Origin: Voacanga thouarsii
Taxonomy: Eukaryota; Streptophyta; Magnoliopsida; Gentianales; Apocynaceae
DNA: 64,000 nucleotides
Direction of reading: 5' to 3'
NCBI GenBank assembly: GCA_026120185.1
Contig: JANUWF010003367.1
Location: forward strand, 842,001 to 906,000
The number at the start of each line of letters is the position of its first letter. Positions within the stretch are counted from its first letter, which is position 1. Position numbers and translations under genes: made by a program. This document shows, one piece after another, positions 10,393 through 24,000 of this stretch. The notes beneath the pieces were generated by a model, which made no database searches, had not been told where the DNA came from, and saw nothing but the letters and a program-made list of their open reading frames with translations.

Positions 10393-11520
10393 CACTACCA
10401 ATCTAACCAAAGATACGGATTGACTTATTTACCCCTGGATATCAACCAATCTAATGAATAGAGGCAAACACTTAACATTTGCACTATTGTTTCCCCAGAA
10501 AAAAAAAAAAAAAAACTGCAATCCACTCTCTAAAAGAAAAATCATGGACTGTATCACGGTTAATCCTAATTTCATGATTTTTTATTCTCCAGATATTTGC
10601 ATTTCCATATCAAAGATCAATTTCCCTGCAAAACAAATTTGCTGCATTGTTTTTTGCTAAATTATGAGAAGAGTTCAATCATGTTTTACCCTCAACGTGT
10701 TGCTTATCAGTTCATAGTTATGAACTTCAAATTATCTTCCTTAATTTTGAGATTTAACATCTGGTTATCGTTTGTCAACAGTGAAATCTCACACCAATAT
10801 CACCACAAAGCATCAATGGATTGGAATTGAGGTTCCTTGAAGTCATTGATTATCACAAAACTTCTGCTCAAGATTCCCAGATCATGGCACCATCCTAATT
10901 TCACATATCTCATGATATTCGTTACAAGAAAGTGCAGAATTCAAGATTATCAATTGCCAAGCTTCATCACCAGAAAAGGCTAACATTAGGCTCTCATATT
11001 ACGTTCCTCTGCTAAAAATAAAATGTTTTGAGGACTAAAATAACTCATTAGTCATCAACGAAATGTCAAGGTTTGATGAAAATTGGATCAAACAGTTTCT
11101 ATTATCTGATGCTCTGACTGCCCACTTGCAAATTATCCCAATTCTCTGTGTTCCTGGAACCCTTTTCCTTTCTAATCCCTTCAAACCTAGGAAACATCAT
11201 GTGCACTGTTGTCTTGTTGGAAGGTGACATTTAGGAATCACTCAAAAGCTCCTCACCTCCTAAGCTACGAGTACTCCATCACTAAACTATTTACTCAACG
11301 GTACATGCATTCTTGGCTTGATGTAACATTAACTAGAACCAGGACGATGACATAATATCAGAAACACTAGCAGAATCTGATTCCAGAAAACAAGCAAAAT
11401 GAAAAAGAAGAAAAGGGAGTTTCAATTATCCAAGAGAAGGGTTGGATTTGCTTACCTTTTTGTTAGTCTTTAACTTGCAAAGATCTGCATAAGTTTTCTG
11501 AATGCTCTCTCTCTCTCTAT
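10393..11520 (-). promoter_or_regulatory. 5' UTR intron and leader exon of the SnRK1 gamma gene
   Basis: A good donor (GTAAGC read on the minus strand) at 11455-11450 and an acceptor at 10403 outline a leader intron of about 1.05 kb ending 10 bp before the start codon. The non-coding leader exon would begin near the CT-rich tract at 11505-11518, a sequence type common at plant transcription starts. Long leader introns often raise expression. Inferred from splice motifs only. Confidence 0.55.
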
Positions 11521-12797
11521 CTGTATGCGTCCCTCTCTGCATAGCAAGAATACTAGAGAGTCAGTTACTGCCGGTTTTGTGTGCAGCAATGAACGTGGCT
11601 CTGCCATGTGTTCGGCGCTATATACGTGTCATGAAACTAGCCCACCACGACTCTGCAGGATAATTTCTCAACGAACTGGTCACTGCAATAGAATTAAGTG
11701 GGTTTTTTTTTTTTTTGGAAGAAGTATTTGGAAAAAAAAAAAAAAAAAAAAAGAGAAAGAAAGAAAGAAAGAGCATGGTTTTGGTCAGCGGTAAATTCCT
11801 CGGAAGGACTCCTTACAAGCCAATTTTAAATTTAATGAACTTCTTCTTGATGTATTAAAAAAAGGGGGTAAAAAATGAAAAAGTTTGTTGGTAAGTTTTA
11901 GATTAATTTTTTAAAAAACTATTTTTAAATTTTTTTTTTAAATTATAAATTTTGCCTTTTACCTCGTTAAAATATCTTTAATATTTTTCTATATCATATT
12001 TATTTTATAACTTGTCTCTTAATTTTAAATATCTAACTTTCTCCTTTGAAGGATATCAATTAAATCTAAAAATTTATATACAATAAAAAAATATTGTTAA
12101 CTAATTAAATTATTTCTTTCATCTCAATAAAATTAATATATTTACTATTTTGAATTATTTTAAAAGAATTAGTATTCTTTTTTTAAAAAATTAATATATT
12201 ATATATTATAAAATAATCAATATTTTTCTCACATATTATTTTTATACATTTATATTTGACATAAATATTTTGAGATTTATATAATTTATATTTATATTAT
12301 ATTATTATATCACAATTTTTACTTACTTGGTACATAAAATCTCATATCAAATCATCTGGCAATTTAACTTTATTCACTAATATTCTCTCCAAATGGCAAA
12401 TATGTTTACTCTAATTATTGGCCTCAGTTATTTATCAAAGCACAATAGGTTGCATTTTCTTTGAAAACCAGTGAGGAGTTGATTCCTCTACAGTTGGAAA
12501 TCATAGGATTATCAATCCAGACAGAGTAAGCAGCTTTCTCTTTCTTTCCTTCCGTTGGTAAAAGTCCAGTAAATAAACATTCATTGCAGGCATATATTAT
12601 TTGCAATTTGACAGTCCTTTTCTTTCTGCTACATGGTTTATTGGTAAGCTGATGCCTGATGTTCATGAAGCTTTTTACTGCATTATCACCATGTGGAAAC
12701 TAGGCAATTTCCCATTTGGGGTCGAGCAAGATCTTCAGCCTTCAATGTCTGGAGGAACATGACCTCAAGAACTATCTGAATCCAGGAATTTTAGGAC
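11521..12797. other. Intergenic, very AT-rich
   Basis: It holds a T run (11704-11716), A/AAAG-rich simple repeats (11731-11772) and about 500 bp of AT-rich sequence without coding pattern. From about 12420 the sequence is more mixed and may include the 3' UTR of the carboxypeptidase-like locus. No gene was recognised. Confidence 0.5.
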
Positions 12798-15297
12798 TCA
12801 CATTCTGGGGAGAGGAGCCCTCTTAAGAAATGCTTGAAAGAGTGTCAGCGCTTGGGAGGGAGAAGTGAATGGCACCTCATGTGCTGCACCCCTTACTGTA
12901 GCAAATGTCAAATAGGTAATGTTTTTACCCTGCATGAATCGCCCGAATGATTGACTCCAGCCTGCAATCTGGAAGAAAGATCCCTGGGTTAGAAACTTTC
13001 CGCAGACATGGTCTGCTGAAGAAATGTTTCAGATCGCTTGATTTTACCTGCAAGCCATCGTACCAAGGACCGTATCTTCCAAAAGCCATGAGGTCTAGAT
13101 CGTGGGCTAACATATTTGCAATCTTCCTTGTCTGTGTGAGTGGGATTTTTGAATCTTGATCGCCGCTGAGGTACAAGAGTGTTAATTGATGCTTTGTAGA
13201 AAGACTGAGTTTAAGAGTACATAGTCACATTGCATGGGAACCTAGTCGCTTCTGAAAAGTGAAAAGTGTTTTAAAGTGTTCATGGAGATTGAACTGTGCA
13301 TTTCCATTATGAAAAAGAAGCTTCAAATGTGTTGCACTGCTAGACTTGATACCTGTAAAGCAGAATGGGGACTTGCTGTTTCAAAATTTCTGACAAGAGA
13401 GGTATGACGTTTGTTGCTGCATTTTGCAACTGATATTGAAGGGTTCTGCAACAATAGTAGGAAATTTCAGTGCATCGGTTATACCACATTTTCATCCGCA
13501 GCAAAATTTTTAGGATAGAAATGGTAAAGATTTAGTTAGTGCCCAGGGGGGCGTGGGCGTGCAGGGCAGAGTAGGGGAGTTGTGTGTACAACAGAGGGAG
13601 AAAGAGCAGATGTACCCTGAACAAAAACCCCAGGTAGATGGAGTTTGATTAGTTTTGACATGCAATGCTTCCTGAACTTGCAGATTAGTAAGGCATGCTT
13701 GTATCCTGTCACTGAGGCAGGGATCACCAATTGGAATTTTCTTGACAATCTATCAAGCAAATTTAAATTCATATCACAAACAGTAAAAATAAGGATTTTC
13801 ATAGACATCGAAAATGCCAGCCTATAGCAATAACCACACACCTTTGCATGTATGTCAGCAAGATCTCCCACATAAACAGATTGGGCATTTGCAGTAGAGG
13901 ATAAACATATAGGCATCAGTAGATCCCCAGAATCAATATCATTTCCCACCTCTTCTTTCATATATGTAGTTATCTCCATGCATTCCTGGGATACATTCTT
14001 ATTGAAGTACTCCAGAAGGTACCTTGAATCATTACAGAGAGTTCTCTTCAGAGTGAGCATTTCATCAGAGATAACTCCATGCGACCACAAGAACTCAGCA
14101 GCATTGACACTTATTTCAATATCTAGAAGTGGATTTCCCAACTGCATTACAGAAGAAGATGGAAATTGCACATAAGATATTAAATTAACTCTCAAAAAGA
14201 GGCAGTCCAAGATAGTTATTCAAGATTCAAGAAATTACAGCAATTGCATTTAGCTTGATGGGTTTGACGTGGGGTTGTCTATTGTATTCGAGCAACAGCA
14301 AAGCAAGCTGTGGTATCTAATGACCTGAAATGATTTTTCCAGGAATATCAGTTTCCTAGTACAGCAATGACAGTGACAAAGTATTTGAAGATGTCCCAAT
14401 TAGTCCCAGAATTGCTGAGTCAATACTTCCCTACCAAACTGTTAGAGAAATTTGTCTGAGAATTCAAAACTATTGGCAACAGAAAATATCAAATGGTTGT
14501 CTACCTGCATAACTCTCCCCCCGATAAGTACAAGTCCGAGTCATTGTACCTTGGGAATGTCTTAAACCAGTTGATGATAAACTGCAAGTTATCCCGAGCT
14601 GTAGAAATTACTTGAACGATATTAATGCAAGCAAACATTCAGCAATAAAAGCAAAAAAGTGGGGATCCACAGCTGGTGTACTATACCAGTTCTAGTGTCA
14701 TCCCAACCAATGTAGTTTGAGCTTGTATTTGAGTAAGAAAATCCAACTCCGATGGGACTCTCGACATACAGCATGTTTGATACTATTCAGTTCTCAACAT
14801 CAGATTAGTCGCTGTATCCAAGTTTCCAAGGTAAAAAATAAGCTTGCATATAACCAATTACCTTTATTCCATGAGTACTTGTTCCTCATCAAGTGCCCCT
14901 CACTTCCTGGCTGGAAGGGACCATGTTCCATAAATGCACCAAATCCAAGAGACGAACAACCAGGGCCTAAAAGCAAAGCAGATGAATAAACAGAAACCCA
15001 AAAAGAGGAACTAAAACAAAAACTTCACCATAACTTAGAAAATCGAGAAGTACAGATAGCTGTATTAGGACTAGGAAAGGCACCTCCATTGAGCCACAAC
15101 GTGAGAGGTCGTGAGAGTGGGTCAATTGAATCAGCTTCCACGAAATAGTAGAACAAAGCTCGGCCGTGTTGAGCATCTGTAACAATGTAGCCTGAGTATT
15201 GCTTGAAGGAGACATTAGCCGGTTGCCCAGGAAGAAAGCTTATTAGCTCGGCAGATTATGAAGATAAGGTAGCCAAGATTACAAAATTCAGAACCAT
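12798..15297 (-). pseudogene. Serine carboxypeptidase-like (SCPL) pseudogene
   Basis: Ten exons of an S10 serine carboxypeptidase can be followed: 15297-15084, 14966-14862, 14782-14687, 14598-14505, 14324-14239, 14141-13842, 13749-13616, 13445-13353, 13165-13048 and 12968-12798. Motifs are in order: signal-like start, [10 protein letters not shown], the [11 protein letters not shown] block, the GESYAG nucleophile region, GNPLLD, SGDQDS (catalytic Asp) and RGAAHEVPF (catalytic His). The reading is broken three times: TAA at codon 14 (15256-15258); six Gs instead of five in exon 4 (C run 14517-14522), which shifts frame exactly at the catalytic Ser motif; and TAG at 14317-14319 just after the next splice site. 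All other exons keep frame and splice sites, so loss is fairly recent. It resembles the SCPL45/46 group. These are secreted or vacuolar hydrolases or acyltransferases. Confidence 0.88.
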
Positions 15298-16408
15298 TTC
15301 TTACAAATCCTTTAGGATGTGAATAGCTGGAAAAGTAGGATAGCAGCGCGAAGCGTCCCTTTATTTATCCTTCTCAGCTGGACTGGATCCTTGATTTCTT
15401 ATGCAGAGTAAAACGTGTTCTGTACTTATATGAGAATTCACTCACAGCATATCTTCCTAATCAAACTTAGTTGAAGTTTACAGCAACCCGCAAAAGACGT
15501 GTTGCTCTTGGAAATTTGGGATCCTTATTAAGTTCCTTTTTCTCATCTGCCTCCCATTACATTTTTTTATATCTCTTTTTATCTGCCTCCCATTACACTT
15601 TTTACTTTATATTGAGTGCATTATGGAAATACTTTCAAGGAACAACTTTTCTTGAAGTAACCAGCATTTTCTCAGTCTTCTGGAGAATTTTCAGTGAATG
15701 ACAAAGTAAACTGCAGGCTCGTTTGTGGTGGATTTTGTATGTTTTCTCCAGCTTCACAAATGATACCATGGGGTTAGGCTGATGATAGAGCGAAACGTAA
15801 TTCCGCCAGGAAACCTGCTCATACTTGTAAAGAGCTATGTGGTTCGTTTTTATTCAGGTTTTCCTATGTAGAAATGGCGGTTAGCAATGCATCTGGGCGG
15901 CGCAAGTTGCATATGCAACTTGTGCAATAATTTCCCGATTCAAATTGAAAATAATAAAAATTTAATATTTAAAAATATAACCGTGTGTAAAAATTTTTTT
16001 TTAATAAAACAACATTATTACAACATCATTTATGATATCATTTTAATATTCACAAATATTTATGTAATCGTATAAATATGTTCAAATGACCAGGCAATAT
16101 GCGTTTCACAACTTGTGCGCCCCGGATCCGTTAGCAATTCCCTTACCAAAAAAATATATAGCTCGGTAACCACAGAAGGTTTAAGGAAAAATCCAACTAT
16201 GTTATTATGTTCTGATACAAGGCCAAGCAGGCAAATATTCAGATTGAGTGATGCTAGTCCATATTTGCCAACCCTATGAAACACTATCGAATAGCCAAAA
16301 TTCCTAGAAGTGTTTCCCCCGGTAAGGATCCAACCTAATCACAAATTACAAAAGGCAGGGAGTCAAAGGGCCACGCACAAACCAATCTGCAAGTGAAGCA
16401 AACCACCC
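15298..16408. other. Intergenic region between the SCPL pseudogene and Whirly gene
   Basis: It contains the SCPL promoter side, a small MULE-type MITE (15889-16129) and the 3' end of the Whirly gene. No further coding pattern is seen. Confidence 0.5.
15889..16129. mobile_element. MULE-type MITE with 9-bp target duplication
   Basis: This 241-bp AT-rich, non-coding element is flanked by perfect 9-bp repeats GTTAGCAAT at 15880-15888 and 16130-16138. Imperfect terminal inverted repeats are visible (GCATCTGGGCGGCGCAAGTTG against GGATCCGGGGCGCACAAGTTG on the other strand). A 9-bp duplication is typical of Mutator-like elements. Confidence 0.85.
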
Positions 16409-19291
16409 CTATCTGGTCCACTCAAACTCAGCACCAGATCTTGGATTTGTGCTGTTCGGACGATTAGAATCTTCAGGTTTTATAGAGTTTACAAATGTGT
16501 TCCAGCCAAGAAGGTATGGTATGATAAACTGCAAAAAACGAAAAGTCCAAGCATGAGATGGGGATTGTCAAGATTTTTAAAGAAAAATAACATCCAAGCA
16601 ATATATGATGTCTAAAAAGCCACATGGGAACACTCAGAAAGATCTAACCAGCCACAGCCATTTCTTTTACCCCTCAGCAAATTCTTCACTAAGAATAAAA
16701 ACATAACCAATTTTCACCAGAAATTTACAAGCTTCCATAGTCGGTGGAAGATTTTGAGGATAAAAATTGTAATATTTTTAAGATATGTAATTAGCAAAAC
16801 TCTAAACCGTCAACCTTGACATGGCAGTTTCAGGCTTTGATTACAAACTGTGATTTCAAATGGCAAAGGTTTTACCACTAGGAAATTTCTGTGGTTAAAT
16901 AGTTCAGCACTGGAACACTCCAAAATCCCCGAAATAAACCAGCAAAAATATTTTTTACATGAAACCCTGGTTATTTGCGACATAAGGGAAGGTGGTTGGG
17001 GAATGCCTTTGCCATTTCTTCCAAAGGATTTATCCAGGTTAGACACATTCCTCAAAGGAATCTTTTTTTTATTAAATAGGATGCCCTCCTCTTCAATTCT
17101 TTCAACTAAATAAATAAGTTGTAATGCAGTTGAAAGTGGAGAAAAAATAACTCAAACACATAAAAGGAGAACACAGACTTCTTACATTGAAGGCTGAGAC
17201 AAGAACTGCAAACTCTGCCTTTGTAATAGGGATATAAATGTTCTCATCCAAATTTATAAGCTTGTTTTGAACACCTTCAATACAAAACAATACAAGAAGA
17301 ATTAATAAAATGTTAATGCACTAGAAATATATCAAAGTGAACGAGTACAAAGATTTCAAGACGAGGATTACTGAGATTAAAGAAGTGGCCAGAGCCATCT
17401 GGCAGGGGCTCTACCTTCAGCACTTTCCTGACCCTACCTTCATCACTGAAACAAAATGGAAGGCACATTGATGTGTTGAGACACCACAAAGTTAGTGTAA
17501 ACAGGGGAAAGTCATCCATACATCATTTACAAGTAGTATGCATGCTAAGGCAGAAAAATGGAAACGAGAGGATCGCATCATCCATCTATGAAAGACAAAC
17601 TAGACTAGAATGTCAATAGAGAAGCTACATGAAATTATTTGCCTATGGAAATGTAACACATAATAGATAGATTACTGTAAATTTTAATGGAAAAGGCATG
17701 CAATGAATAGCCCAGACAGATCCAGGACTACAAAGCAGTTAAAATGTTAAAAACTTGAACAGTTGTAGTAATATTGCTTTAACTGGTCAATAACACATGC
17801 TGAATGGAACAGGGGGTTCAATCATCAACTGAACTTCAAATATAAACTGGATATACCTTTTCCCCTTGAACGGATCATGGAAAAATTCACATGAATCTTT
17901 AGCCCCAAGGCTGATCAGATTTCCCATCTCAGTAACAGATAAGGAAAAAACCTGAGGAAATGCAGAATAGACAAATTCAATGATATCATTAGTCACTTAG
18001 GAGGTACTTCTCATGATTACCTTAATTTCACATAAAACAAGATTCCACTACAAAAGTACAATCATTATTCCCGCTATCAATGAGGGAGACCAGTTCATCT
18101 AAATTGATCAAGCATCATTGTTCTAGTAATTATTTCTCAAATAAAGAGCTGTCCAAGTATCCAAAAATGTATAAAAACATGCTAAGTAATAAGTATTCAA
18201 AATACAAGAGGAAACAAGGATTACCTGCTTCCTGCTCCAGTCATATTGGCGAACACCAGCTGAAGGAGCAAACTGAAGCAACACAAAACCCTCCTTTGAT
18301 AGCTTGAATGCCCCTGACTGTTCCATAAGAACATCACAAGGAGAATATACAAGCAAATATCAAATATGGAAATAGCATAATACAAGTGTATAACTCTTAA
18401 AACCAATTACATTACCAGAATAAATTAACAAAACATACATCTAAAGGCGAGAACTCTGGAGACCGAGGCTCCACAGTAAGAGCAGCCTTCCCTTTATATA
18501 TTGAGTATCCAACAAAGACCCTAGGTGGCAACCCCCCTGTGACACCCAAATTTTGAGCTCAATACAAAAATGCATGCAAATGTTTCGAAATATAAGAATG
18601 ATTCAACAAAAAGAAACAATTCAATTTCACATTGCATAGTTCAAAATCAACGCTTTTCCATTTTAAAAGGAATCCACCAAAACCAACGGAAACAAAACAT
18701 CAGAGTTGACAGAAAGATTAAATATTATAGTAACCCGCAGCAAGCTTAATACTACATACAAGAAAAATGCGCCAAAATTCGCAAAAAACGAACTTTGGAA
18801 AGCAAAACCTCAGCCTATTCCAAACCCCTGTTTATACAAAGACTTGAGCGAAAGCAAATGAAAGGCCAAGCAAAAAACCTAAAAAGACACAGAATGCCCC
18901 GTTAGAAACCCATTTACCAAGCCCAAAACTTTTAGCTCGGGCTTCACTTTTTCACCTCATAAATGGGGAAAAAATTCACAAGAAACTCTAATGGATAAAA
19001 ATTCTTAAAGTCCACACCTTGTTGTGAAGAAAAAGAAGAATCGCTTGGAAAAAACCTCTGCTGCTGCTGCTGCTGCTGCTGTTGAGTTTCAAAATAATCA
19101 GAGTGGCGGCATTTTAAAGAAAGATTCTTGTATGACTTGGAGAATGAAATAGAGGAGTTTTTAGGGTTGCCATTGAACAGAGAAGTGGTGGACAACAGAA
19201 AATGCGATTGATGGAGGTCTTGTTCATTAGGGTTTTGGATGGTTACTCTCCCTGTAGGAGAAGAAGCCAAAGAGAGGTTTAGCATACTCAA
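16409..19291 (-). CDS. WHY1: Whirly single-stranded DNA-binding protein, plastid type
   Basis: Seven exons join in phase: 19291-19018, 18536-18439, 18317-18225, 17951-17857, 17445-17372, 17274-17186 and 16528-16409, giving 280 residues. The first exon (about 91 residues) is Ser-rich with few acidic residues, like a plastid transit peptide, and includes nine Gln in a row. The Whirly domain follows with the conserved KGKAAL motif, [50 protein letters not shown] and [16 protein letters not shown]. The acidic, aromatic end EFEWTR matches the WHY1/WHY3 type. Whirly proteins form 24-mers, guard plastid genome stability, and some also act in the nucleus on defence genes. No lesion is seen. WHY1 rather than WHY3 is a choice by resemblance. 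Confidence 0.93.
19058..19083 (-). repeat. CAG/CAA microsatellite coding polyglutamine in WHY1
   Basis: Eight CTG units on the plus strand (CAG on the coding strand) encode most of a nine-Gln run in the predicted transit peptide. Confidence 0.9.
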
Positions 19292-21061
19292 TTCTTTCTG
19301 GGCTTCAGTAGAGTCTAGTAGCTACCAAGCCTATTCCTTTGAATGCAGTCACCGCTTTCTTTCTGTCCTCTATGGAGCTTGCAAGGCTGCAAGTGTCAAT
19401 GACCCTGTAATCTTGTTCTTTCACAGTTCAAGCTCAAAATACTAACAAGGAGTAAATCATATTTTAGTCCCTAAAATTTACCCTCTATCTTAATTTCATG
19501 CGAACATATTAGAACTCACAACCCGTGTTCGAATGTTCTAATTTTATACAAAAATAATAAATTAGGCACAACAGGTGAGAGGGAATTCATCATGTAGAAA
19601 CACAAAAATAAGAAAAATTATACCAAATATTAGAAAATAATCACCATTTTATTCTAAATTTTCTTTCCTAATAATGGAATAAAAAATTATTCCAATCCAT
19701 TATCGGTAGAAAGGGATTTTGATTGAAAATATCACTCCATCCCATTCTCTTTTTGCAAGTTAAATGTCTTTTTTCGTGTGTTTAACAGCAAAATAGGTAA
19801 TCGTGAAGTGATATATATAAATCATCATTCGATGGAAGTTAAAATCAAAGTTCCACCACTCCATTCACCTTAATTGGATTTATGGAGTTATTTTCTCCGA
19901 GAATTCCAATCAAACACTAAAAAATTTAGTGAATTATAAAAATATTTATTTTTTGTCCACTATTTACTCTATTATTATTATTTCTTTTTTTGGTTAGATG
20001 GAGTTCTTTATGTGGCAAAGACCGAGTAAATTTAATATTTTGCCCTTATTTCATATCACATAATATGCTTGTATAGATTGACCAACAGTTGGAAAAAAAA
20101 AAAATAGGACGGTAAAAATAAGATTAATATGATATAAATTTAGATGATAATATTAAGGTTGTATTTTAGAAGAAATTTTTTTCAATTTAAATTTAAATTT
20201 AAATTTAAAATAATATTAATTTATATATGTTTGGTTCTTTTAAAATTATTATATAATCACACCATATCATATTTTTACTTCTTTACTAATGATTAGATTT
20301 CACATTTACCTATAGTTAATAATATTTTTTTAAATTTTAATAAATTTATACCAATTCAATTCTTATTTAAGTAAAATTTTACAAATACTCACTCTGTCCA
20401 CAAATAAAGGACAAAATTATAAAAACAACGCATGTTAAGAAATTGTAAAATTTTATAGATATTTTTCTCACCTCATTAATTTAAATCTCATAATTTTTTT
20501 AACTACATCACTCTAATAATTATATATATCTCTCTTTTTACCTATGTTCTTTGTCTCTCTTCTTACTCTTTATTTTAGAGTATTCTTTTTACCTATATTA
20601 TTTTATTAAATTATACTTTTGATTATTTTTATAGGATAACATAATTTTATTATTGATTAAAATAATTTTAGTATAAGTAATTGTAATACTAATTAATTAA
20701 TAAAAATTATGTTAAGGGTAAAATTAAAAAAAATAATTAAATATAATTTATATTTAAAAAGTAAATAATTATTTTTAAATAAATTTAAAAAAATTAAATT
20801 AATTATTTATAAAAGGATAGAATATTTGAAACGCAAAATGAAATTTTCCCAATTATGAGCCTTGCCAGTACGGTGGCCCTCCAGAGTCCTCCACATGGCC
20901 GTCAGCTAACTGTAGACCACAAACGCAAGGCCTACAGCACCAGCTCACTCCAATTTCTTAAAGTTGATCTTTATCCATTCAGACCAGTCTTAACCAGATT
21001 CTGCTCATAGTCATTTCCCATTCAATTGTGAACCTGGCAATTCGCAGAGCAGACCCACTCG
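19292..21061. other. Divergent intergenic region between WHY1 and the zinc-knuckle gene
   Basis: About 1.8 kb holds both promoters. The part near WHY1 (19292-19440) is GC-richer and may be leader. 19450-20850 is strongly AT-rich. No coding pattern and no clear terminal repeats were seen. Confidence 0.5.
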
Positions 21062-24000
21062 ATGTGTTCCTCCATATGTTCATCACCATTCAGGTTCAGG
21101 GTGGATGTATTAGTCCCTCGATGTCAATGGAAGCAAAGCTTTAACTATCCGCGTTACTGGAAATTGCCACATCCCACAAGAAAATTTAGCTTCTTCTTTC
21201 AGCATTCCCCATATTCTTCTTCATTCGACCATGTTGACTCCTCTAACTCGTCATCTCCCCCGAATCCAATATCCACACCGAAGCAATCCCAGGTATATTC
21301 CGAAATGCATTTTTAACTCTCTTGTTCTTGATGTTCCCCGTTCTTTTATCTGAATTTTGAATCAAAATCATTTCTTTTTTTTTTTTTTTTTTGTAGCTGG
21401 GTTATGATCCATCTGAGGAGCTGTTTGGACTCTCTACCGAACCTGAAACAAGGTCTATATCCCTTTTGTTTTGTGTTCAGTGCTCTCTGTTTGTTTGTAA
21501 GCACACTTCGAAGTTAAAACATGCTTTTAATTTCTGACTCCACAATGTTATGCGAGTTTTGAAAGTACACTGCAGACTTTTCTTGATCAATTGAACGTTA
21601 TCCTTGGAATTTTTGTTTCGCTGTCGTAGTTTTGCTTTTCAAATTTGTCAGATGAAGTTTTCAGAAGGGTAAAAGGTCTGATTTTCGAATTAATTGTTGC
21701 CAAACAAGGCTCTTTTGGACACAAGGGTCCCTTTATTAAAATCTGCATGCCTATGATCATGAAGAAATAAAATGGTTGCTTGAATGCTTCTTCTAGTTGT
21801 CGATTTAATACCGCATATTTACTGTAGGAAGGTTATTTCGGATTCTTCCAATCCAAGATCATGGTTTGGTCCAAATGGCCAGTATATCAGAGAACTGCCG
21901 TGTCCAAGTTGTAGAGGAAGGGGTTATACTCCATGTGTAGAATGCGGAATAGAAAGATCCAGAGCAGATTGTTCATTATGCAAAGGGAAGGTACTTCAGA
22001 AGACTACATAAAAGTAAAGTTATTTTAACCGAAAGTGAGAGTATATAAGAGTTTAAGGATATGAAATTTTATCCCTTTTTGTAACTGGTAATTTGGTAAG
22101 TGATGTGAAATGATTCAAATTACTACAGCTTCTGACAGACATAGTTTTATTTCACCTTAGAGTGATTGTTTGCCTGTATCTTGATCATAGTTTCTCTTTG
22201 GTTCACAGGGTATAATTGCCTGTGCCCAATGTCTGGGAGATTGTGTTATCTGGGAGGAATCAATTGATGAACAGCCATGGGAGAAAGCTCACTCAATGTA
22301 GCTCTTTCGAATTCTGCTTTAGACTAAATTTAGCTCTGCAAAAATGTCATGTTTTTCTATGTTAACTCTTATTGTTACCTCAATTTTCATAACCATCTTT
22401 TCAACATATTGGATTGGGCTAATAAAATGGACCAGGATAGATGGAAAACTTCATAACTGGCTTGTATAACTCTTGATTTCTTGTTTTGGGGGAAAATTTT
22501 TTCCTGTCCCTAAATATAGGACTACACTTGGATACCAAAATATTTTGTTGCATACAGTCAACAATTTTTGTCTTTTTGATGTATAACTTCACCATTCACA
22601 AGAGAAACATAAAAAACTTGTTCTCATCTCATTGTTTATAGACAGTCTCATTTCTAGCATATGTGGATTTCATGCATACTATCTCTTGGACTAGATACAA
22701 TCTTCTTCTGTTTCTTTGTTATTCATGTGTCCGTGAAGTTCTTGGAATTATTTAGATGGGGGCAACCTAGAGTGGCTTGGCAGCTCACAGTTTGCTGATT
22801 GTTGTAGTACATTCTCCTACAGGTGCAAAATTATTTTGAAAATCTATTAATGTTATTCAATGAATTTTCAGTTCTCCACTCAAGGTAAAAGAAGATGACG
22901 AAGTGGACAATCTAGATATAAAGCTAGATGTGAAGAGAAAAACTAAGCGTGTGTACCAATCACCACCACCTGAAGTAAATTTGAAGATCAGCAGATCACT
23001 AAAAGTTAGTGTTCCATTTTTAGCTGTGCATAATTGTCTTTAGTGCAATGTATAATTGTGATACCGCATGATGTTTTCCTGTTTGTTATTAAACATTCTT
23101 TAGCCCTATGTTCAAATCACCGTTGGTTCCATTTTGAAATTAAATTGTCAAAATACCCTTTTGCATGTACTTTTCTAAGGCCCTTGATGGAACCAAATGC
23201 AATTTAAATTCACAGTGTCTTTAGCTGGAGATTCTTCTAGTTCTAAATAGCCACAATCCTACTTATTGTGTCTAATTTTTCTAATTTGCAGTCCTAATCT
23301 GCAAAGCAGAGGTCATAAAGGCTTCTCAATGATGTACACATATATTTTTTGTTTCTTTCATTCTGTGGAAGCAACCCCCCCCCCTTCCTTTTTCCAATCA
23401 AATCATGATTTTGATTTTCTTTGTCTAGTTGGATGGTTGCAGAGCCTCAATGCTAAAACTGGATTATTCAGTAAGAGGATGAAGATTATCCATCGGAATC
23501 CCTTGCTTCATGCACAAAGGGTGGCTGCAATCAAGGTTTGGGATATTACTAACTTCAACTTGATATCTTACAAATGATAGTCATGGACTGACTTTACATT
23601 TTACTTTGGTTGTGTGCTACAATACTCTAGCTGCATATAGAATTGGCAATGCTATGACGTGTAACTAAAACATTTCATTTGCCCATTTTTCCTGGTAATA
23701 TAATGAAATTCAAAATACCTTTTGCTGTATGATTATATTACAGAGTTACATTAGATGCTATTATTCAAAGTTAATTTCAGCTTGCATGTTAAGTAGTTCA
23801 GTGAAAAGAAGGGGATGCTGTCTAACCATTTCTGTTGACTTTTTATTCTCATTGTGTAGAAAAGTAAAGGAACCCCAGCTGCAAGGAGGCATGCTTCTGA
23901 AACTATGAAAAGCTACTTCAGCAATCCTGAGAACCGTCACAAAAGAAGTCTGGCTATGAAAGGTTGATATAGTTCTGTTGATGTTGTAAACTCTCTATTA

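Noticed and set aside
13536..14210. 224-codon open frame on the minus strand
   Set aside because: It contains SCPL exon 13842-14141 but runs through introns at both ends; only the exon part is meaningful.
14317..14330. Alternative SCPL acceptor at CATTAG to skip the stop
   Set aside because: It removes 8 nt; with the extra G in the exon before, the net change is -7, so the frame is not restored.
18944..19017. Extension of the first WHY1 exon to a stop at 18944
   Set aside because: The GT donor at 19017 and in-phase joining to exon 2 show that this part is intron.
20385..20870. Possible second MITE (TACTCACTCTGTCC-like start)
   Set aside because: No matching inverted end or TA target could be found downstream.
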